NCBI RefSeq assembly: GCF_019744875.1 | Contig: NZ_JAIETU010000005.1 | Span: 868,001-932,000 of the forward strand | DNA length: 64,000 nt | Reading direction: 5' to 3' | Source of the DNA: Hyphomicrobium sp. | GTDB lineage: Bacteria; Pseudomonadota; Alphaproteobacteria; Rhizobiales; Hyphomicrobiaceae | Part shown: piece by piece, positions 17,937-26,891 of the stretch | Layout: each line of letters begins with the position of its first letter | Position numbering within the stretch: the stretch's first letter is position 1 | The notes under the pieces: generated by a model | Seen by the model: the letters and a program-made list of their open reading frames with translations, nothing else | Databases searched by the model: none | Told to the model about the DNA's origin: nothing | Translations under genes and position numbers: made by a program

Positions 17937-19640
17937 ATGACGACCATGATCGTCGACGATCTCGGCAGAATTCCTATGTCGCCCTACCTGACGGCGACGC
18001 TGACGCGCGCGGCGGACTATGCAACTGCGCAGAGCCACCGCGAAGTCGGGCTCGAGCATCTGCTCCTGGCGCTGACGGAAGACCCCGAGGCGACGGTCGT
18101 CCTCAAGGCGAGCAACGTCGATCTGGCGCAGCTCTCGGCCGAGGTGTCGGAGTATCTCGGCCGTTCCGACGACCGCCTGCAGCCCGACAGCAACCAGACA
18201 ACGGCCATCTCCACCGACCTGAGGCGCATCCTGGAAGCCGCAGCGGCGGCCGCGCGGCAGGGACGGCGCCGCGAGATCAACGGTGCGATCGTGCTCGCCG
18301 CCATCGTCGGCGATGGAACCAGTGCGGCGGCGAATTTCCTGCGCGTGCAGGGGTTGACGTTCGAGGAGGTGATCCGGGCGCTGCAGCGCGCCGCGCCGGT
18401 TGCGCCGCCACCGCCGGCTCCTGCTCCGACAGCACCAGGTCCGGCACCAGCCCCGGCCCCTGTTTCCGCGCCGGCCCGGCCGCCGGCTCCCGCCCCCGCG
18501 CCTCCTCCTCCGCCCCCGGTCGCAGCACCCGTGCCGCGTCCCGAGCCTCAGCCGGCACCGGCTCCTATTCCCGCGCCGCCGCCGCCAGCACCTGCGCCGG
18601 CTCCGCGCTATCCGTCGCCTCCGCCGACCGATTTCACGCAGCCTGCCAGCACGGAAGAAATTCTGGCGTCGGCGCGTGAGCGGCTGCAGAACCGTCCCGA
18701 TCCGCGCGAAAGCGCGTCCGGTTCCGGGTCGGTCACTTTGCCGCGCGCGAACTACCCGGATCTCGGCGGCCCGCCGCATCCGGCCCCTTCGCCCGCCGCG
18801 CCGCCGGAGCCGGAGGCCGACCCTTACGCGAACTTCGGGCAGACCGCGCCGGGCGCGCAACTCGACGACGGGCTCGACAACATTCCGGCGCCCTGGCCGG
18901 CGGAGCCCGAGGAGCCGATTGCCGCTCCCGCGCCGTCGCTCGATGCCGGGCGACACACGCCGCGCGCGCCTGCGCCGTTTCCGCAATCTCCCGTGCCGAA
19001 CGCACGTGCGCAGGACGTGCCGCGGACTGGGCCGCCCGCCGCTTCGGAACGGCGGCGCGCTGCGTCGTCAGGGCCGTTCGTCGGCTCCTGGCCGCTTATC
19101 GAAGCCGGGCAACTGATCGAGAACATTCCACGCCGCATGCGCGTGGCGCTGCCGGTCGTGGTGGAAGCGCGGATCGCGCGCGCCGACGTCAAGGCGCTGG
19201 CCGAGGGGCTTGCGGGCGGCGGGGCGGTGTTCCGGCACGAGGTCGTGGTGACGAAGGCGATGTCGGTGCGGTTGCGCGCGCCGGAAGGCGGCTTCTCGAT
19301 CGAAAACCGCTCGCCCGAAACGCAGTGGATCGAGAACGTGCTGGGGCTTGCGAGCGATGACTTCGCGAGCTGGCGCTGGACGGTGACGCCGCGAACGCGC
19401 GGAAAGCGGCAACTGCAGCTCATCGTGTCGGCGCGTACGGTCGGCGCGGACGGCGTGACGGCCGAGACGGCGCTGCCGGATCAGGTCATCGAGGTGCGGG
19501 TCGCGACGAACTACGGCCGCACGGCCAAACGCTGGGCGGGCTGGATTGCGGCTGCCGTCGTGGGCGGCCTGCTGGCCAAGTTCGGCGAGATGGGGTTCGT
19601 GATCGTGAAGCTTCTCATCGCCAAGCACCTTGGCGGCTGA
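17937..19640 (+). CDS. Clp-repeat domain protein with Pro-rich linker and C-terminal membrane anchor
   Basis: 567 residues. Residues about 14-150 form two Clp_N-type repeats (SPYLTATLTRAADYA, REVGLEHLLLALTED, then TDLRRILEAAAAAAR and EINGAIVLAAIVGDG), the substrate- or adaptor-binding module of ClpA/ClpB/ClpC. There is no AAA+ ATPase. A very Pro/Ala-rich linker of about 230 residues follows, then a beta-looking domain at about 380-520 (RMRVALPVVVEARIAR, MSVRLRAPEGGF, SPETQWI) and a hydrophobic C-terminal segment (AGWIAAAVVGGLLAKFG, then FVIVKLLIA). The C-terminal domain is not one I can name. It may be a membrane-tethered adaptor, which is inference. Its stop is 16 bp before the glycosylase start. 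Confidence 0.85.
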   Translation: MTTMIVDDLGRIPMSPYLTATLTRAADYATAQSHREVGLEHLLLALTEDPEATVVLKASNVDLAQLSAEVSEYLGRSDDRLQPDSNQTTAISTDLRRILEAAAAAARQGRRREINGAIVLAAIVGDGTSAAANFLRVQGLTFEEVIRALQRAAPVAPPPPAPAPTAPGPAPAPAPVSAPARPPAPAPAPPPPPPVAAPVPRPEPQPAPAPIPAPPPPAPAPAPRYPSPPPTDFTQPASTEEILASARERLQNRPDPRESASGSGSVTLPRANYPDLGGPPHPAPSPAAPPEPEADPYANFGQTAPGAQLDDGLDNIPAPWPAEPEEPIAAPAPSLDAGRHTPRAPAPFPQSPVPNARAQDVPRTGPPAASERRRAASSGPFVGSWPLIEAGQLIENIPRRMRVALPVVVEARIARADVKALAEGLAGGGAVFRHEVVVTKAMSVRLRAPEGGFSIENRSPETQWIENVLGLASDDFASWRWTVTPRTRGKRQLQLIVSARTVGADGVTAETALPDQVIEVRVATNYGRTAKRWAGWIAAAVVGGLLAKFGEMGFVIVKLLIAKHLGG

Positions 19641-19656
19641 CGTCGTCTCCGGGCCG

Positions 19657-20154
19657 ATGCCGTCTCCCATCATCCGCAGCTTCCCGCCCATCGCCGCTCC
19701 GGATGCGCGTTTGCTGATCCTGGGCAGCATGCCCGGCGTCGCCTCGCTCGACGCCGGTCAGTACTACGCCCACCCGCAGAACGCATTCTGGCGGATCATG
19801 GGGGAGATCGCCGGCGCGGGACCCGACAAGGACTACAAAGAGCGAGAGCGCATTCTCCATGCGCGCGGGATCGCCGTCTGGGATGTGCTGAAATCGTGCG
19901 TGCGTCCCGGCAGCCTCGACGCCGATATCCGCGATGAAGTTCCGAACGACTTTGCGGCCTTCTTTGCCGCGCATCCGGGCATCGTTCGCATCGGCCTCAA
20001 CGGCGGTAAGGCGGCGGCGAGCTTCAAGGCGCACGCGGCGCGCTTCTGCCCGCAGGGCGTGATGGTCACGACGCTGCCCTCGACGAGCCCGGCGCATGCG
20101 GCGCGGAGCTTTGCCGAGAAGTGCGAGATGTGGCGCGCGGGGCTTTGCTTGTAG
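19657..20154 (+). CDS. UDG-superfamily DNA-deoxyinosine (hypoxanthine) glycosylase
   Basis: 165-residue base-excision repair glycosylase of the uracil-DNA-glycosylase superfamily, closest to the family annotated as DNA-deoxyinosine glycosylase. Motifs seen are ILGSMPGVASL (motif 1), YYAHPQNAFW, GIAVWDVLKSC and the second active-site loop LPSTSPAHA. The start ATG at 19657 lies just after the stop of the Clp-repeat gene; a TTG at 19630 would overlap that gene by about 10 bp. Co-transcription with the upstream gene is likely from spacing, but no functional tie is apparent. Confidence 0.88.
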   Translation: MPSPIIRSFPPIAAPDARLLILGSMPGVASLDAGQYYAHPQNAFWRIMGEIAGAGPDKDYKERERILHARGIAVWDVLKSCVRPGSLDADIRDEVPNDFAAFFAAHPGIVRIGLNGGKAAASFKAHAARFCPQGVMVTTLPSTSPAHAARSFAEKCEMWRAGLCL

Positions 20155-20176
20155 GGCCCGGAGGTTTCGCCGAGCC

Positions 20177-21235
20177 TTAGAACGGCGCTTTGTCGAGCTT
20201 CTGGAACTTGGCCGAAATATCGCCGGAGAGGTCGATGTTGTCGGGGTCGATCTCCCATGCGGGGGCGCCTTCGGTCAGATCGAACTTGGCGAGGTCGGCC
20301 CATACGACGTTCGGGCTAGTTGTGAGCTCGAAGAAGTAGCGCTTGTCCGTGAGGTTGAGCGCGGTGCGGTATTCGGTGTTGTAAATTCCGAAGCCCTTGT
20401 ACGGCGCGCCGAACGGCACGGAGACGTTGCGCATGATGGCGAGGATCTGCGCGATGGCCTGGCGCTCGTTTTTCGGCTCGGTCAGCATCGCGGAGTAGTA
20501 GGCGGCGCGCTGGAAGCGATCCCGAGGATTGACGTTTCCGGGTAGCGTCATGTCGCTGCTCGGTTTGGAGAAGTCGAGTTTCCCCAGAAGGGCGAGCTGC
20601 TGATCGAACGGCGGGTCGTTGGTCATGATCCGGAATTCGCTGCCGTGATGCACGACCGGTTTGCCTTCGATGTACTCGATGATGGCCGAGTCGCCGGTTG
20701 CGTCTTCGAGCGCGAAATAAACGTTGGCCTTGTGCCCGTGCGCTTCGGCCATCACGATCTGGACCTTGTCGAGCAAGGCCAGGGCTTCGGCGACGGTGGT
20801 GGCGTTGTCGAGCGCGTATTGGGCCCAAAGACCTGCGTGAATGGCGGGCTTGGCGGCGTCGCGCGGGCCGAAGTCGGTCGCGTTCAGATAGAGCAGGTGG
20901 GCGCCGAGCCCGTGTTCGTTGAGGCCGTCGACCGTGCCGATGCCGTAGATCGTGGTGACGATGCTGCCGTACTTCGACGTCCACTTCGCCGCGTTCTCTT
21001 TGACGGTGACGTCGGGGCCGACCTTGCCGCCGTCGCGCGCGGTGCCCCGCGGGAATACGGCGAGCTTGGGCATGGTGCTTTCCGGCCAGTCCATCGTGCG
21101 GCCGCTGACTTTGGCGAGCGCGTTGGTGTTCCAGAATACGCGGGTGCAGGCGAAGGCGTCAGTGGTGGCCAGCACGGCGATGCTGGACCCAAGGGCCGCA
21201 GCGGTCATCGCTACGGTGTTCAGCTTGCGGATCAT
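20177..21235 (-). CDS. Exported Ntn-hydrolase of the choloylglycine hydrolase / penicillin V acylase family
   Basis: 352 residues. A signal peptide ends in TTDAFA and the next residue is Cys30 (CTRVFWN), so cleavage would expose the N-terminal nucleophile typical of this family. SGRTMDW supplies the conserved Arg/Asp seen at the same place in bile-salt hydrolases and penicillin V acylases, and FRIMTNDPPF supplies the Asn-containing strand. Gram-negative members often cleave acyl-homoserine lactones or other amides rather than bile salts, so the substrate is open. The ATG at 21235 is chosen because the protein then begins with the signal peptide. Confidence 0.88.
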   Translation of the reverse strand: MIRKLNTVAMTAAALGSSIAVLATTDAFACTRVFWNTNALAKVSGRTMDWPESTMPKLAVFPRGTARDGGKVGPDVTVKENAAKWTSKYGSIVTTIYGIGTVDGLNEHGLGAHLLYLNATDFGPRDAAKPAIHAGLWAQYALDNATTVAEALALLDKVQIVMAEAHGHKANVYFALEDATGDSAIIEYIEGKPVVHHGSEFRIMTNDPPFDQQLALLGKLDFSKPSSDMTLPGNVNPRDRFQRAAYYSAMLTEPKNERQAIAQILAIMRNVSVPFGAPYKGFGIYNTEYRTALNLTDKRYFFELTTSPNVVWADLAKFDLTEGAPAWEIDPDNIDLSGDISAKFQKLDKAPF

Positions 21236-21396
21236 TGGAGCCCCACATGACTGCGATGAAGACTGCCGAAGTCTCGACTTCCCGGTGCGGGGACGCAAAC
21301 GCGCACGCCCAAGCCGGTTAATAAGGTGATCTAGTGTCGAACTGAGGTCGCGGGGCGCCGCGTCAGGCAGCGAGGTGGCGACAAGAGGCGGTTTCG

Positions 21397-22047
21397 CTAC
21401 TCGCGCAGGAGAGCCGCAATCGTGGCGCGAAGCTCAGCCATGCCGTCGCCCTGCTCGGATGACGTTGCGAGCACGATCGGGAAGGCGGCCGGATGGGAGG
21501 AGAGCTCGCTCTCGGTCTTGGTCCGCACGGCTGCGAGGGCGGCCACGGAAATCTTGTCGGCCTTGGTGAGGACCACCTGATACGGCACGGCGGTCGTATC
21601 GAGCATCTTCATGATCTCGCGATCGACGGCCTTGATGCCGTGACGGCTGTCGATCAAGAGAAACACGCGGCGAAGCGTGGGGCGGCCGCTGAGGTACGTG
21701 CGGACGAGCGCCGTCCAGGCTTCCACCTTCTCCTTCGGCGCCTTGGCGAAGCCGTAGCCGGGCATATCGACCAGATAGAGCGGGTCGTCGTGCGGCGTGA
21801 AGAAGTTCAGTTCCTGCGTGCGGCCCGGCGTGTTGGACGTGCGCGCGAGGCCGCCATGGCGGACCATGGCGTTGATCAGGCTCGACTTGCCGACGTTGGA
21901 GCGGCCGGCAAAAGCGACCTCCGTCCAGCCGTCGACCGGCAAACCTTCGAGCGCCACCACGCCCTTGACGAACTGCCACGGCCGCAGCACGAGGCGTTCA
22001 CCGGCCTCGATGTCTTCAGGCGTGAAGAGGGCGTCGGCGGCGGTCAT
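21397..22047 (-). CDS. engB: Ribosome biogenesis GTPase EngB (YihA/YsxC)
   Basis: 216-residue GTPase needed for 50S assembly. The G motifs are [14 protein letters not shown] (Walker A), [12 protein letters not shown] (switch region), [13 protein letters not shown] and LTKADK. The start codon overlaps the yidC stop by four bases (ATGA), indicating translational coupling in the rpmH-rnpA-yidC-engB order typical of the group. In relatives argB usually follows closely; here about 3.5 kb with three other genes separates them. Confidence 0.96.
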   Translation of the reverse strand: MTAADALFTPEDIEAGERLVLRPWQFVKGVVALEGLPVDGWTEVAFAGRSNVGKSSLINAMVRHGGLARTSNTPGRTQELNFFTPHDDPLYLVDMPGYGFAKAPKEKVEAWTALVRTYLSGRPTLRRVFLLIDSRHGIKAVDREIMKMLDTTAVPYQVVLTKADKISVAALAAVRTKTESELSSHPAAFPIVLATSSEQGDGMAELRATIAALLRE

Positions 22048-23921
22048 CCCTTTGATTCTGACTTACGGCCGAACAATCGACCAAAGGGAGCGAACGTGCG
22101 CTTGAGATTGTCCATGAGGTGGACCGGCACGCCCTGCTTGCTCGAGATGTACCACTGCTGGGCAATCGAGAGCACGTTGTTCCAGGCCCAGTAGATGACG
22201 AGGCCGGCCGGGAAGGCTGCGAGCAGAAATGTGAACAGCAACGGCATGTAGCTGAAGATCTGCTGCTGGACCGGATCAGGCTGCGGCGGGTTGAGCTGCA
22301 TCTGGACCCACATCGTGATGCCCATGATGAGCGGCCAGACGCCGATGTGCAGGTATTCCGGCACCATGAAGGGCAACAGGCCGAACAGGTTGAAGATCGA
22401 GGTGGGGTCGGCCGACGAGAGATCGCGAATCCAGCCGAAGAACGGCGCGTGGCGCATGTCGATGGAGACGAACAGCACCTTGTAGAGCGCGAAGAATACC
22501 GGGATCTGAACCAGGATGGGCAGGCAGCCCGCGAGCGGGTTGATCTTTTCCTTCTGGTAGAGCGCCATCAGCTCCTGCTGCTGCTTGGCCTTGTCGTCCT
22601 TGTAGCGCTCGCGAAGCTGCTCCATCTGCGGCTGCAGCTTCTTCATCTTGGCCATGCTCTCGTAGCTCTTGTTGGCGAGCGGGAAGAACAGGCCCTTGAC
22701 GATCACGGTCACGGCCAGAATGGCGAGACCGAAGTTGCCGAGGATGCCGTAGAGCCAATCGAGAACGTAATAGAGCGGCTTGGTGATGAAGTAGAACATG
22801 CCCCAATCGACGAGCAGCTCGAACTTCTGGATGTTGTGCTCGACCTCGTAGGCTTCGATGACTTTCACCTGCTTGGCGCCGGCGAACAGCTTGCCATCGG
22901 TCTTGTAGGTGGAACCGGCGGCGACGGGCACAACGCCGAGCTGATAGTCGGTCCAGAACACTTCCTGGCCGCCTGCGCCCGCGCGCTGGCCGCGGAAGCT
23001 GCCGGCGTAGGTCGCCTTCTGATCCGGGATCAGGGCCGCGGCCCAATACTTGTCCGTGATGCCGAGCCAGCCGCCGGTCTTGCCGTCGAAGCTCTTGGCG
23101 CCGCCGTCCTCGAGGACGTCGTGATAGGTGATCTCCTTCAGGCCGGCGTCGCCGGGGACGCCGATCAGGCCTTCATGGATGACGCTGTAGCCCGACGTCT
23201 TCGGCGTGCCGAAGCGGTAGAGGCGCGCGTAGGGCGTGAGGATGACATCGCCCGAGGTGGTGTTTTCCACCTCGTCGGTGATGGACAGCATGTACTGCTT
23301 GTCGACGGAGATGACGCGGCGGAACTTGAGGCCCTGGCCGTTGTCCCAGTTCAGGGTGACCGGCGTCTCCGGCGTGAGCTTAGCGCCTGCTTGAGCCTGC
23401 CAGACGGTTTCGCTGTCCGGCAGCGGCACCTGCGAGCGGGCGGCGCCCTGCCAGCCGTATTCGGCGAAGTAGGCGTGTGCTGCGCCGAGCGGCGAGAACA
23501 GCACGACCTTCGGGCTCTTGGGATCGACGGTCTCGGTGTAGTTGACCAGCTTGAGGTCGTCGATCAGGCCGCCCTTGAGCGAGATCGAACCGCTCAGAGA
23601 GGGCGTCTCGACCGGAACGCGTGCCGACTTCGAGAGCGCCTCGTCGCGCGTCGCGGTCGGCAGCGCCGTCATCGATTGGGCCGGGGATGTGGTGCTCGGC
23701 ACGGCCGCGCCGGGGGTGGTGGCGCCGGGCAGGGCGGGAGTTGCGGCGGGCGCCTCGGCCTGGCGCGCGGCCTCCTGCTTGGCGGCGGCTTCGCGCTTGG
23801 CGTGCTCCTGCTGCTCCTTGATCTGGGGTCCGGCGTAGAACACCTGCCAGCCCAACATCACCGCCATGGACAGAGCGACGGCAATGAGCAGGTTTTTATT
23901 GTCGTCCGGACGCTGGCTCAT
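22044..23921 (-). CDS. yidC: Membrane protein insertase YidC
   Basis: 625 residues. The N-terminal transmembrane segment ([20 protein letters not shown]) is followed by an Ala/Pro-rich linker and the large periplasmic beta-domain (about 90-355), then the conserved five-helix insertase core: [17 protein letters not shown], the [11 protein letters not shown] coiled-coil hairpin, [20 protein letters not shown] and the last helices ending in [13 protein letters not shown]. It inserts Sec-dependent and Sec-independent inner-membrane proteins. It lies 134 bp downstream of rnpA and overlaps engB by 4 bp. Confidence 0.97.
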   Translation of the reverse strand: MSQRPDDNKNLLIAVALSMAVMLGWQVFYAGPQIKEQQEHAKREAAAKQEAARQAEAPAATPALPGATTPGAAVPSTTSPAQSMTALPTATRDEALSKSARVPVETPSLSGSISLKGGLIDDLKLVNYTETVDPKSPKVVLFSPLGAAHAYFAEYGWQGAARSQVPLPDSETVWQAQAGAKLTPETPVTLNWDNGQGLKFRRVISVDKQYMLSITDEVENTTSGDVILTPYARLYRFGTPKTSGYSVIHEGLIGVPGDAGLKEITYHDVLEDGGAKSFDGKTGGWLGITDKYWAAALIPDQKATYAGSFRGQRAGAGGQEVFWTDYQLGVVPVAAGSTYKTDGKLFAGAKQVKVIEAYEVEHNIQKFELLVDWGMFYFITKPLYYVLDWLYGILGNFGLAILAVTVIVKGLFFPLANKSYESMAKMKKLQPQMEQLRERYKDDKAKQQQELMALYQKEKINPLAGCLPILVQIPVFFALYKVLFVSIDMRHAPFFGWIRDLSSADPTSIFNLFGLLPFMVPEYLHIGVWPLIMGITMWVQMQLNPPQPDPVQQQIFSYMPLLFTFLLAAFPAGLVIYWAWNNVLSIAQQWYISSKQGVPVHLMDNLKRTFAPFGRLFGRKSESKG

Positions 23922-24055
23922 GAAGACCTCAGATAGCGCGGTTTCGGCTGCGCGTGTCCCAAGGACGGCGGCCCCGCAAATTTCAGCTCGGCTCTCTTAC
24001 ATCCCGCGCGGCGGTGCTGGAACGGGTGATTTGAGCGCGGTCCCAATCAGCCCCG

Positions 24056-24487
24056 TCAGGGCGATCGCTCTTTTTTCGTGACCGCCGCAGGGTGATGCAC
24101 GCGTTGCAATGCGCGTTCAAGGTCTTTCTTGAGGTCGGCGAAGGTCCGGTCGAGAGCGGCCAAACGGGCGACCAGCACGTAGTCGTGGTTGGAACGGGCA
24201 AGCGTCGGAGCGACCATTCCGACGACAGCCTTCAGCCGGCGGCGGATGCGGTTGCGGATCACGGCGCCGCCGAGCTTTTTGGTGACGGTGAAGCCGAAGC
24301 GGGGGCCATCCGTGGCTTGGGCTGCGGGCGTGGCGTGGGCTGCGGGTTCGGATGCTTCGGGCGAGGAAGGGCTGGCGACGCTGGAGATGCGCGGGCGCGT
24401 TTCCACGACGAATGAGGGCGTCGCGAACCGCGCGCCCCCTCTAAGTCTCAGGAATTCCGAACGTTTTTTGAGCGTTGCAACCGCCAC
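24056..24487 (-). CDS. rnpA: Ribonuclease P protein component
   Basis: 143-residue protein subunit of RNase P, which matures tRNA 5' ends. The N-terminal LKKRSEFLRLRGGARF and the RNR-type motif RFGFTVTKKLGGAVIRNRIRRRLK are diagnostic. Between them sits an Ala/Ser/Pro-rich insertion of about 30 residues, of a kind seen in other alphaproteobacterial RnpA proteins. The start is a GTG at 24487, 52 bp after the rpmH stop. It is probably co-transcribed with rpmH. Confidence 0.93.
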   Translation of the reverse strand: MAVATLKKRSEFLRLRGGARFATPSFVVETRPRISSVASPSSPEASEPAAHATPAAQATDGPRFGFTVTKKLGGAVIRNRIRRRLKAVVGMVAPTLARSNHDYVLVARLAALDRTFADLKKDLERALQRVHHPAAVTKKERSP

Positions 24488-24539
24488 GGCGCCGCCTCCC
24501 GATCAACGGGTCACTGCTGCGCCAGGGCGTCGCCCGGCA

Positions 24540-24674
24540 CTAGGCCGACAGGCGCTTGCGGCCCTTCGAGCGGCGACGTGCGATGACCTTGACGCCACCT
24601 GCGGTTGCCATGCGGGCGCGGAATCCGTGCCGGCGCTTGCGCACGAGCTTGCTCGGTTGATAGGTCCGTTTCAC
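24540..24674 (-). CDS. rpmH: 50S ribosomal protein L34
   Basis: A 44-residue basic protein read by translating the minus strand: it begins [18 protein letters not shown] and ends KGRKRLSA with a TAG stop at 24540-24542, the canonical L34 sequence. The start is GTG at 24674 with GGAG about 9 nt upstream. It is the first gene of the rpmH-rnpA-yidC-engB block, with a good promoter at 24761-24789. Confidence 0.96.
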   Translation of the reverse strand: MKRTYQPSKLVRKRRHGFRARMATAGGVKVIARRRSKGRKRLSA

Positions 24675-25127
24675 GGGAGTACTCCAGTCAAAGCCAATTG
24701 CGAACAGCAACGAGGACGGCGAAATGCGCCATCCCAGGCCGCTCGTGATGAGATGAGCGGCTTATAAGTGGCACGCTGCGGCAAGTCAATTGCGTTGGAC
24801 CGCCCGATGGCAGCGGCTGGCCGCGCATCCGGTCGCGCGCGGGAAGCTCCTGGCGCTTTGGTGCTGCAACCTTCACCAACGTCGCTTTTAAGGGCGGGGC
24901 ACGCAGGACTCAAGCCGCGGTGGCGGCGTGCCTTACGGCGCAAGGACCTTCTGGCGCGAAGGTCTTCTGGTGCAAAGACATGGGGCGAATGGTCCGAATG
25001 CGTGGCTTCAGAGCCGGATTCACACCCTGCACCCAACTTGGTCGTTCGCATCTCCGTCGATGAGCCTCTAAGGCCTTGCCTTGGCGGCAAAGACCGAGGA
25101 AATCTCGGTTAACACGATCCGGAGCGC
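24675..25127. other. Intergenic region between rpmH and the FAD oxidoreductase
   Basis: About 450 bp between divergent genes. It contains the rpmH leader (about 80 nt) and promoter on the minus strand. Open frames on both strands here have no recognisable protein character, so I assign no gene. Nothing else was seen apart from short imperfect repeats (GGACCTTCTGGCGCGAAGGTCTTCTGG around 24951-24972 contains two near-copies of a CTTCTGG-type unit). Confidence 0.5.
24761..24789 (-). promoter_or_regulatory. Sigma-70-type promoter of rpmH-rnpA-yidC-engB
   Basis: On the minus strand TTGACT (24789-24784) and TATAAG (24766-24761) are separated by exactly 17 bp, close to the vegetative consensus. They lie about 90 bp upstream of the rpmH GTG, giving a leader of roughly 80 nt. 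No other candidate of this quality is seen near rpmH. Confidence 0.75.
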
Positions 25128-26654
25128 ATGTTCATGAGCCAACCTCCCCGCTTCACCCCGCAGACGCAGCGTTCCCCGGAGAGCGGCGGTGGCGGCGCGC
25201 CCTCCGAGACGACAGGCGACGTGCATGTCGCAGGGGAGCCGCTGGAGGTCGATATCTGCGTCATCGGCGCGGGTGCGGGCGGGCTCGCGGTTGCGACCGC
25301 GGCGGCCGCATTCGGACGTCGGGTGGTGCTGGTCGAAAAGCAGAAAATGGGCGGCAGCGGGCTGCATGCCGGCTGCGTGCCCGGCAAGGCGCTGATCGCT
25401 TCGGGGCGGCGGGCGCATGCCATGCGGACGGCGGGGGCATTCGGCATTGCGCCGGTCGAGCCGCAGATCGATCTGCGCGCGGTGAGCGCGCATGTACGCG
25501 GCATCGTTTCAACGCTGGCCCCGAACGCCTCGCTCGAGCGCATGACCGGGCTCGGCGTGCGCGTGATCCTGGCGGCTGGGCGGTTTCTCGACAAGCGCAC
25601 GCTGCTGGCCGGGGACTATCGCATCACGGCGCGGCGCTTCGTGATCGCGACCGGCTCGTCATCGACCGTGCCGCCGATCGAGGGCCTCGAAGGCTGCCCC
25701 TTCTATACGGACGACACGATCGGGGAGGTCGATCGCAAGGTGACGCATCTCGTCGTCATCGGCGGCGGGGCGACGGGGCTCGAGCTTGCACAGGCGCATC
25801 TTCGCCTCGGCGCGCGGGCGACCGTCATCGATGGAGCGCGCGCGCTCGGCCGCGACGATCCCGAGGCCGCGTCCGTCGTCGTGGCGGCGCTGCGGTCCGA
25901 AGGCGTCGACATCCGCGAGGGCACCAAAGTCGAGCGGGTCGAGAAGATGGCGGGGTTCGTGCGCGTGCACGTCTCCACTATTCACGGCTTCGAGACGGTG
26001 GACGCTTCTCATCTCGTGATCGCGGTCGGGCGCACGCCCAATCTCTCCGATCTCAATCTTGCCGCCGCCGGCATCAAGCACACGCGCAACGGGATCGCGG
26101 TCAACAGGGGCTTCAGAACGTCGAACCGGCGCATCTATGCCATCGGCGACGTGAACGGCAGTGCGCCGTCCAACCATTCGGCGGCCTATCAGGCGGAGGT
26201 GGTTCTTAAACGCGCCCTGTTCTGGCTGCCGGCGAAGGCGAACAAGGCCATCGTGCCAAGCGTGACCATGACCGATCCGGAGCTCGCACAAGTCGGCATG
26301 AGCGAGGACGAGGCGCGGGCCGCGCGGCATCGCGTGCACGTGCTGCGCTGGCCGTTCTCGGAAGTCGACCGGGCGCAGATCGATCGCACGGTGCTGGGGC
26401 ACGCGAAGATCGTGACCAGCAGCAAAGGGCAGGTTCTGGGCGCGACGATCGTGGGGCCGAGCGCGAGCGAGCTGATCCAGGTGTGGTCCCTCGCGGTTGC
26501 GGAGAAACTGCACGTCAAGGCGATGGCCGCGCACGTGGCGCCGTATCCGAGCCTTGGAGAAGTTTCCAAGCGGGCCGCCGTGCGCCATTTTTCCCAGCTA
26601 CCCGGGAACCCGAAGACCCGCAGAATCATCGATCTTCTCTCCCGGCTTGGTTAG
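25128..26654 (+). CDS. FAD-dependent pyridine nucleotide-disulfide oxidoreductase-like protein lacking one redox Cys
   Basis: 508 residues of the dihydrolipoamide dehydrogenase/mercuric reductase class: FAD-binding VIGAGAGGLA near residue 46, NAD-binding VIGGGATGLELA, RRIYAIGDVNG and a C-terminal dimerisation domain with HVAPYPSLGEV. The active-site loop normally has two Cys five apart; here it reads GGSGLHAGCVPGK, with Gly78 in place of the first Cys and only Cys83 left. The usual catalytic disulfide therefore cannot form, and a classical disulfide reductase activity is doubtful. Related annotated proteins are called mercuric reductase or FAD-containing oxidoreductase. A histidine kinase gene follows after 237 bp. 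Confidence 0.9.
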   Translation: MFMSQPPRFTPQTQRSPESGGGGAPSETTGDVHVAGEPLEVDICVIGAGAGGLAVATAAAAFGRRVVLVEKQKMGGSGLHAGCVPGKALIASGRRAHAMRTAGAFGIAPVEPQIDLRAVSAHVRGIVSTLAPNASLERMTGLGVRVILAAGRFLDKRTLLAGDYRITARRFVIATGSSSTVPPIEGLEGCPFYTDDTIGEVDRKVTHLVVIGGGATGLELAQAHLRLGARATVIDGARALGRDDPEAASVVVAALRSEGVDIREGTKVERVEKMAGFVRVHVSTIHGFETVDASHLVIAVGRTPNLSDLNLAAAGIKHTRNGIAVNRGFRTSNRRIYAIGDVNGSAPSNHSAAYQAEVVLKRALFWLPAKANKAIVPSVTMTDPELAQVGMSEDEARAARHRVHVLRWPFSEVDRAQIDRTVLGHAKIVTSSKGQVLGATIVGPSASELIQVWSLAVAEKLHVKAMAAHVAPYPSLGEVSKRAAVRHFSQLPGNPKTRRIIDLLSRLG

Positions 26655-26891
26655 CGCGGCGCGTTGCGGCGTATACAAGGCAGGGTTGCCGTAACGGGTT
26701 CATCGTGACGTCGGGCGACGGGTGACATCACGGGCTCGAAGTGTCAGAGTCAGCCTCGCCTTTTCGCGTCGGGCCGAAGGCGGCCGGGCGCACGCATGTG
26801 CGCAGCCCTCACGTCCGGCGCGTGTGGCGTGTCTCCCTTCGGCCGCCCGCAACGCGAGGCCTCACTTACTTGAGCGAGCAAATTTTTCGAC

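Noticed and set aside
22119-23936. 605-residue plus-strand open frame opposite yidC
   Set aside because: It is antisense to yidC with composition typical of a shadow. YidC itself is unmistakable.
24671-25112. Open frames on both strands between rpmH and the oxidoreductase
   Set aside because: No protein character and one frame would overlap the rpmH promoter and leader.
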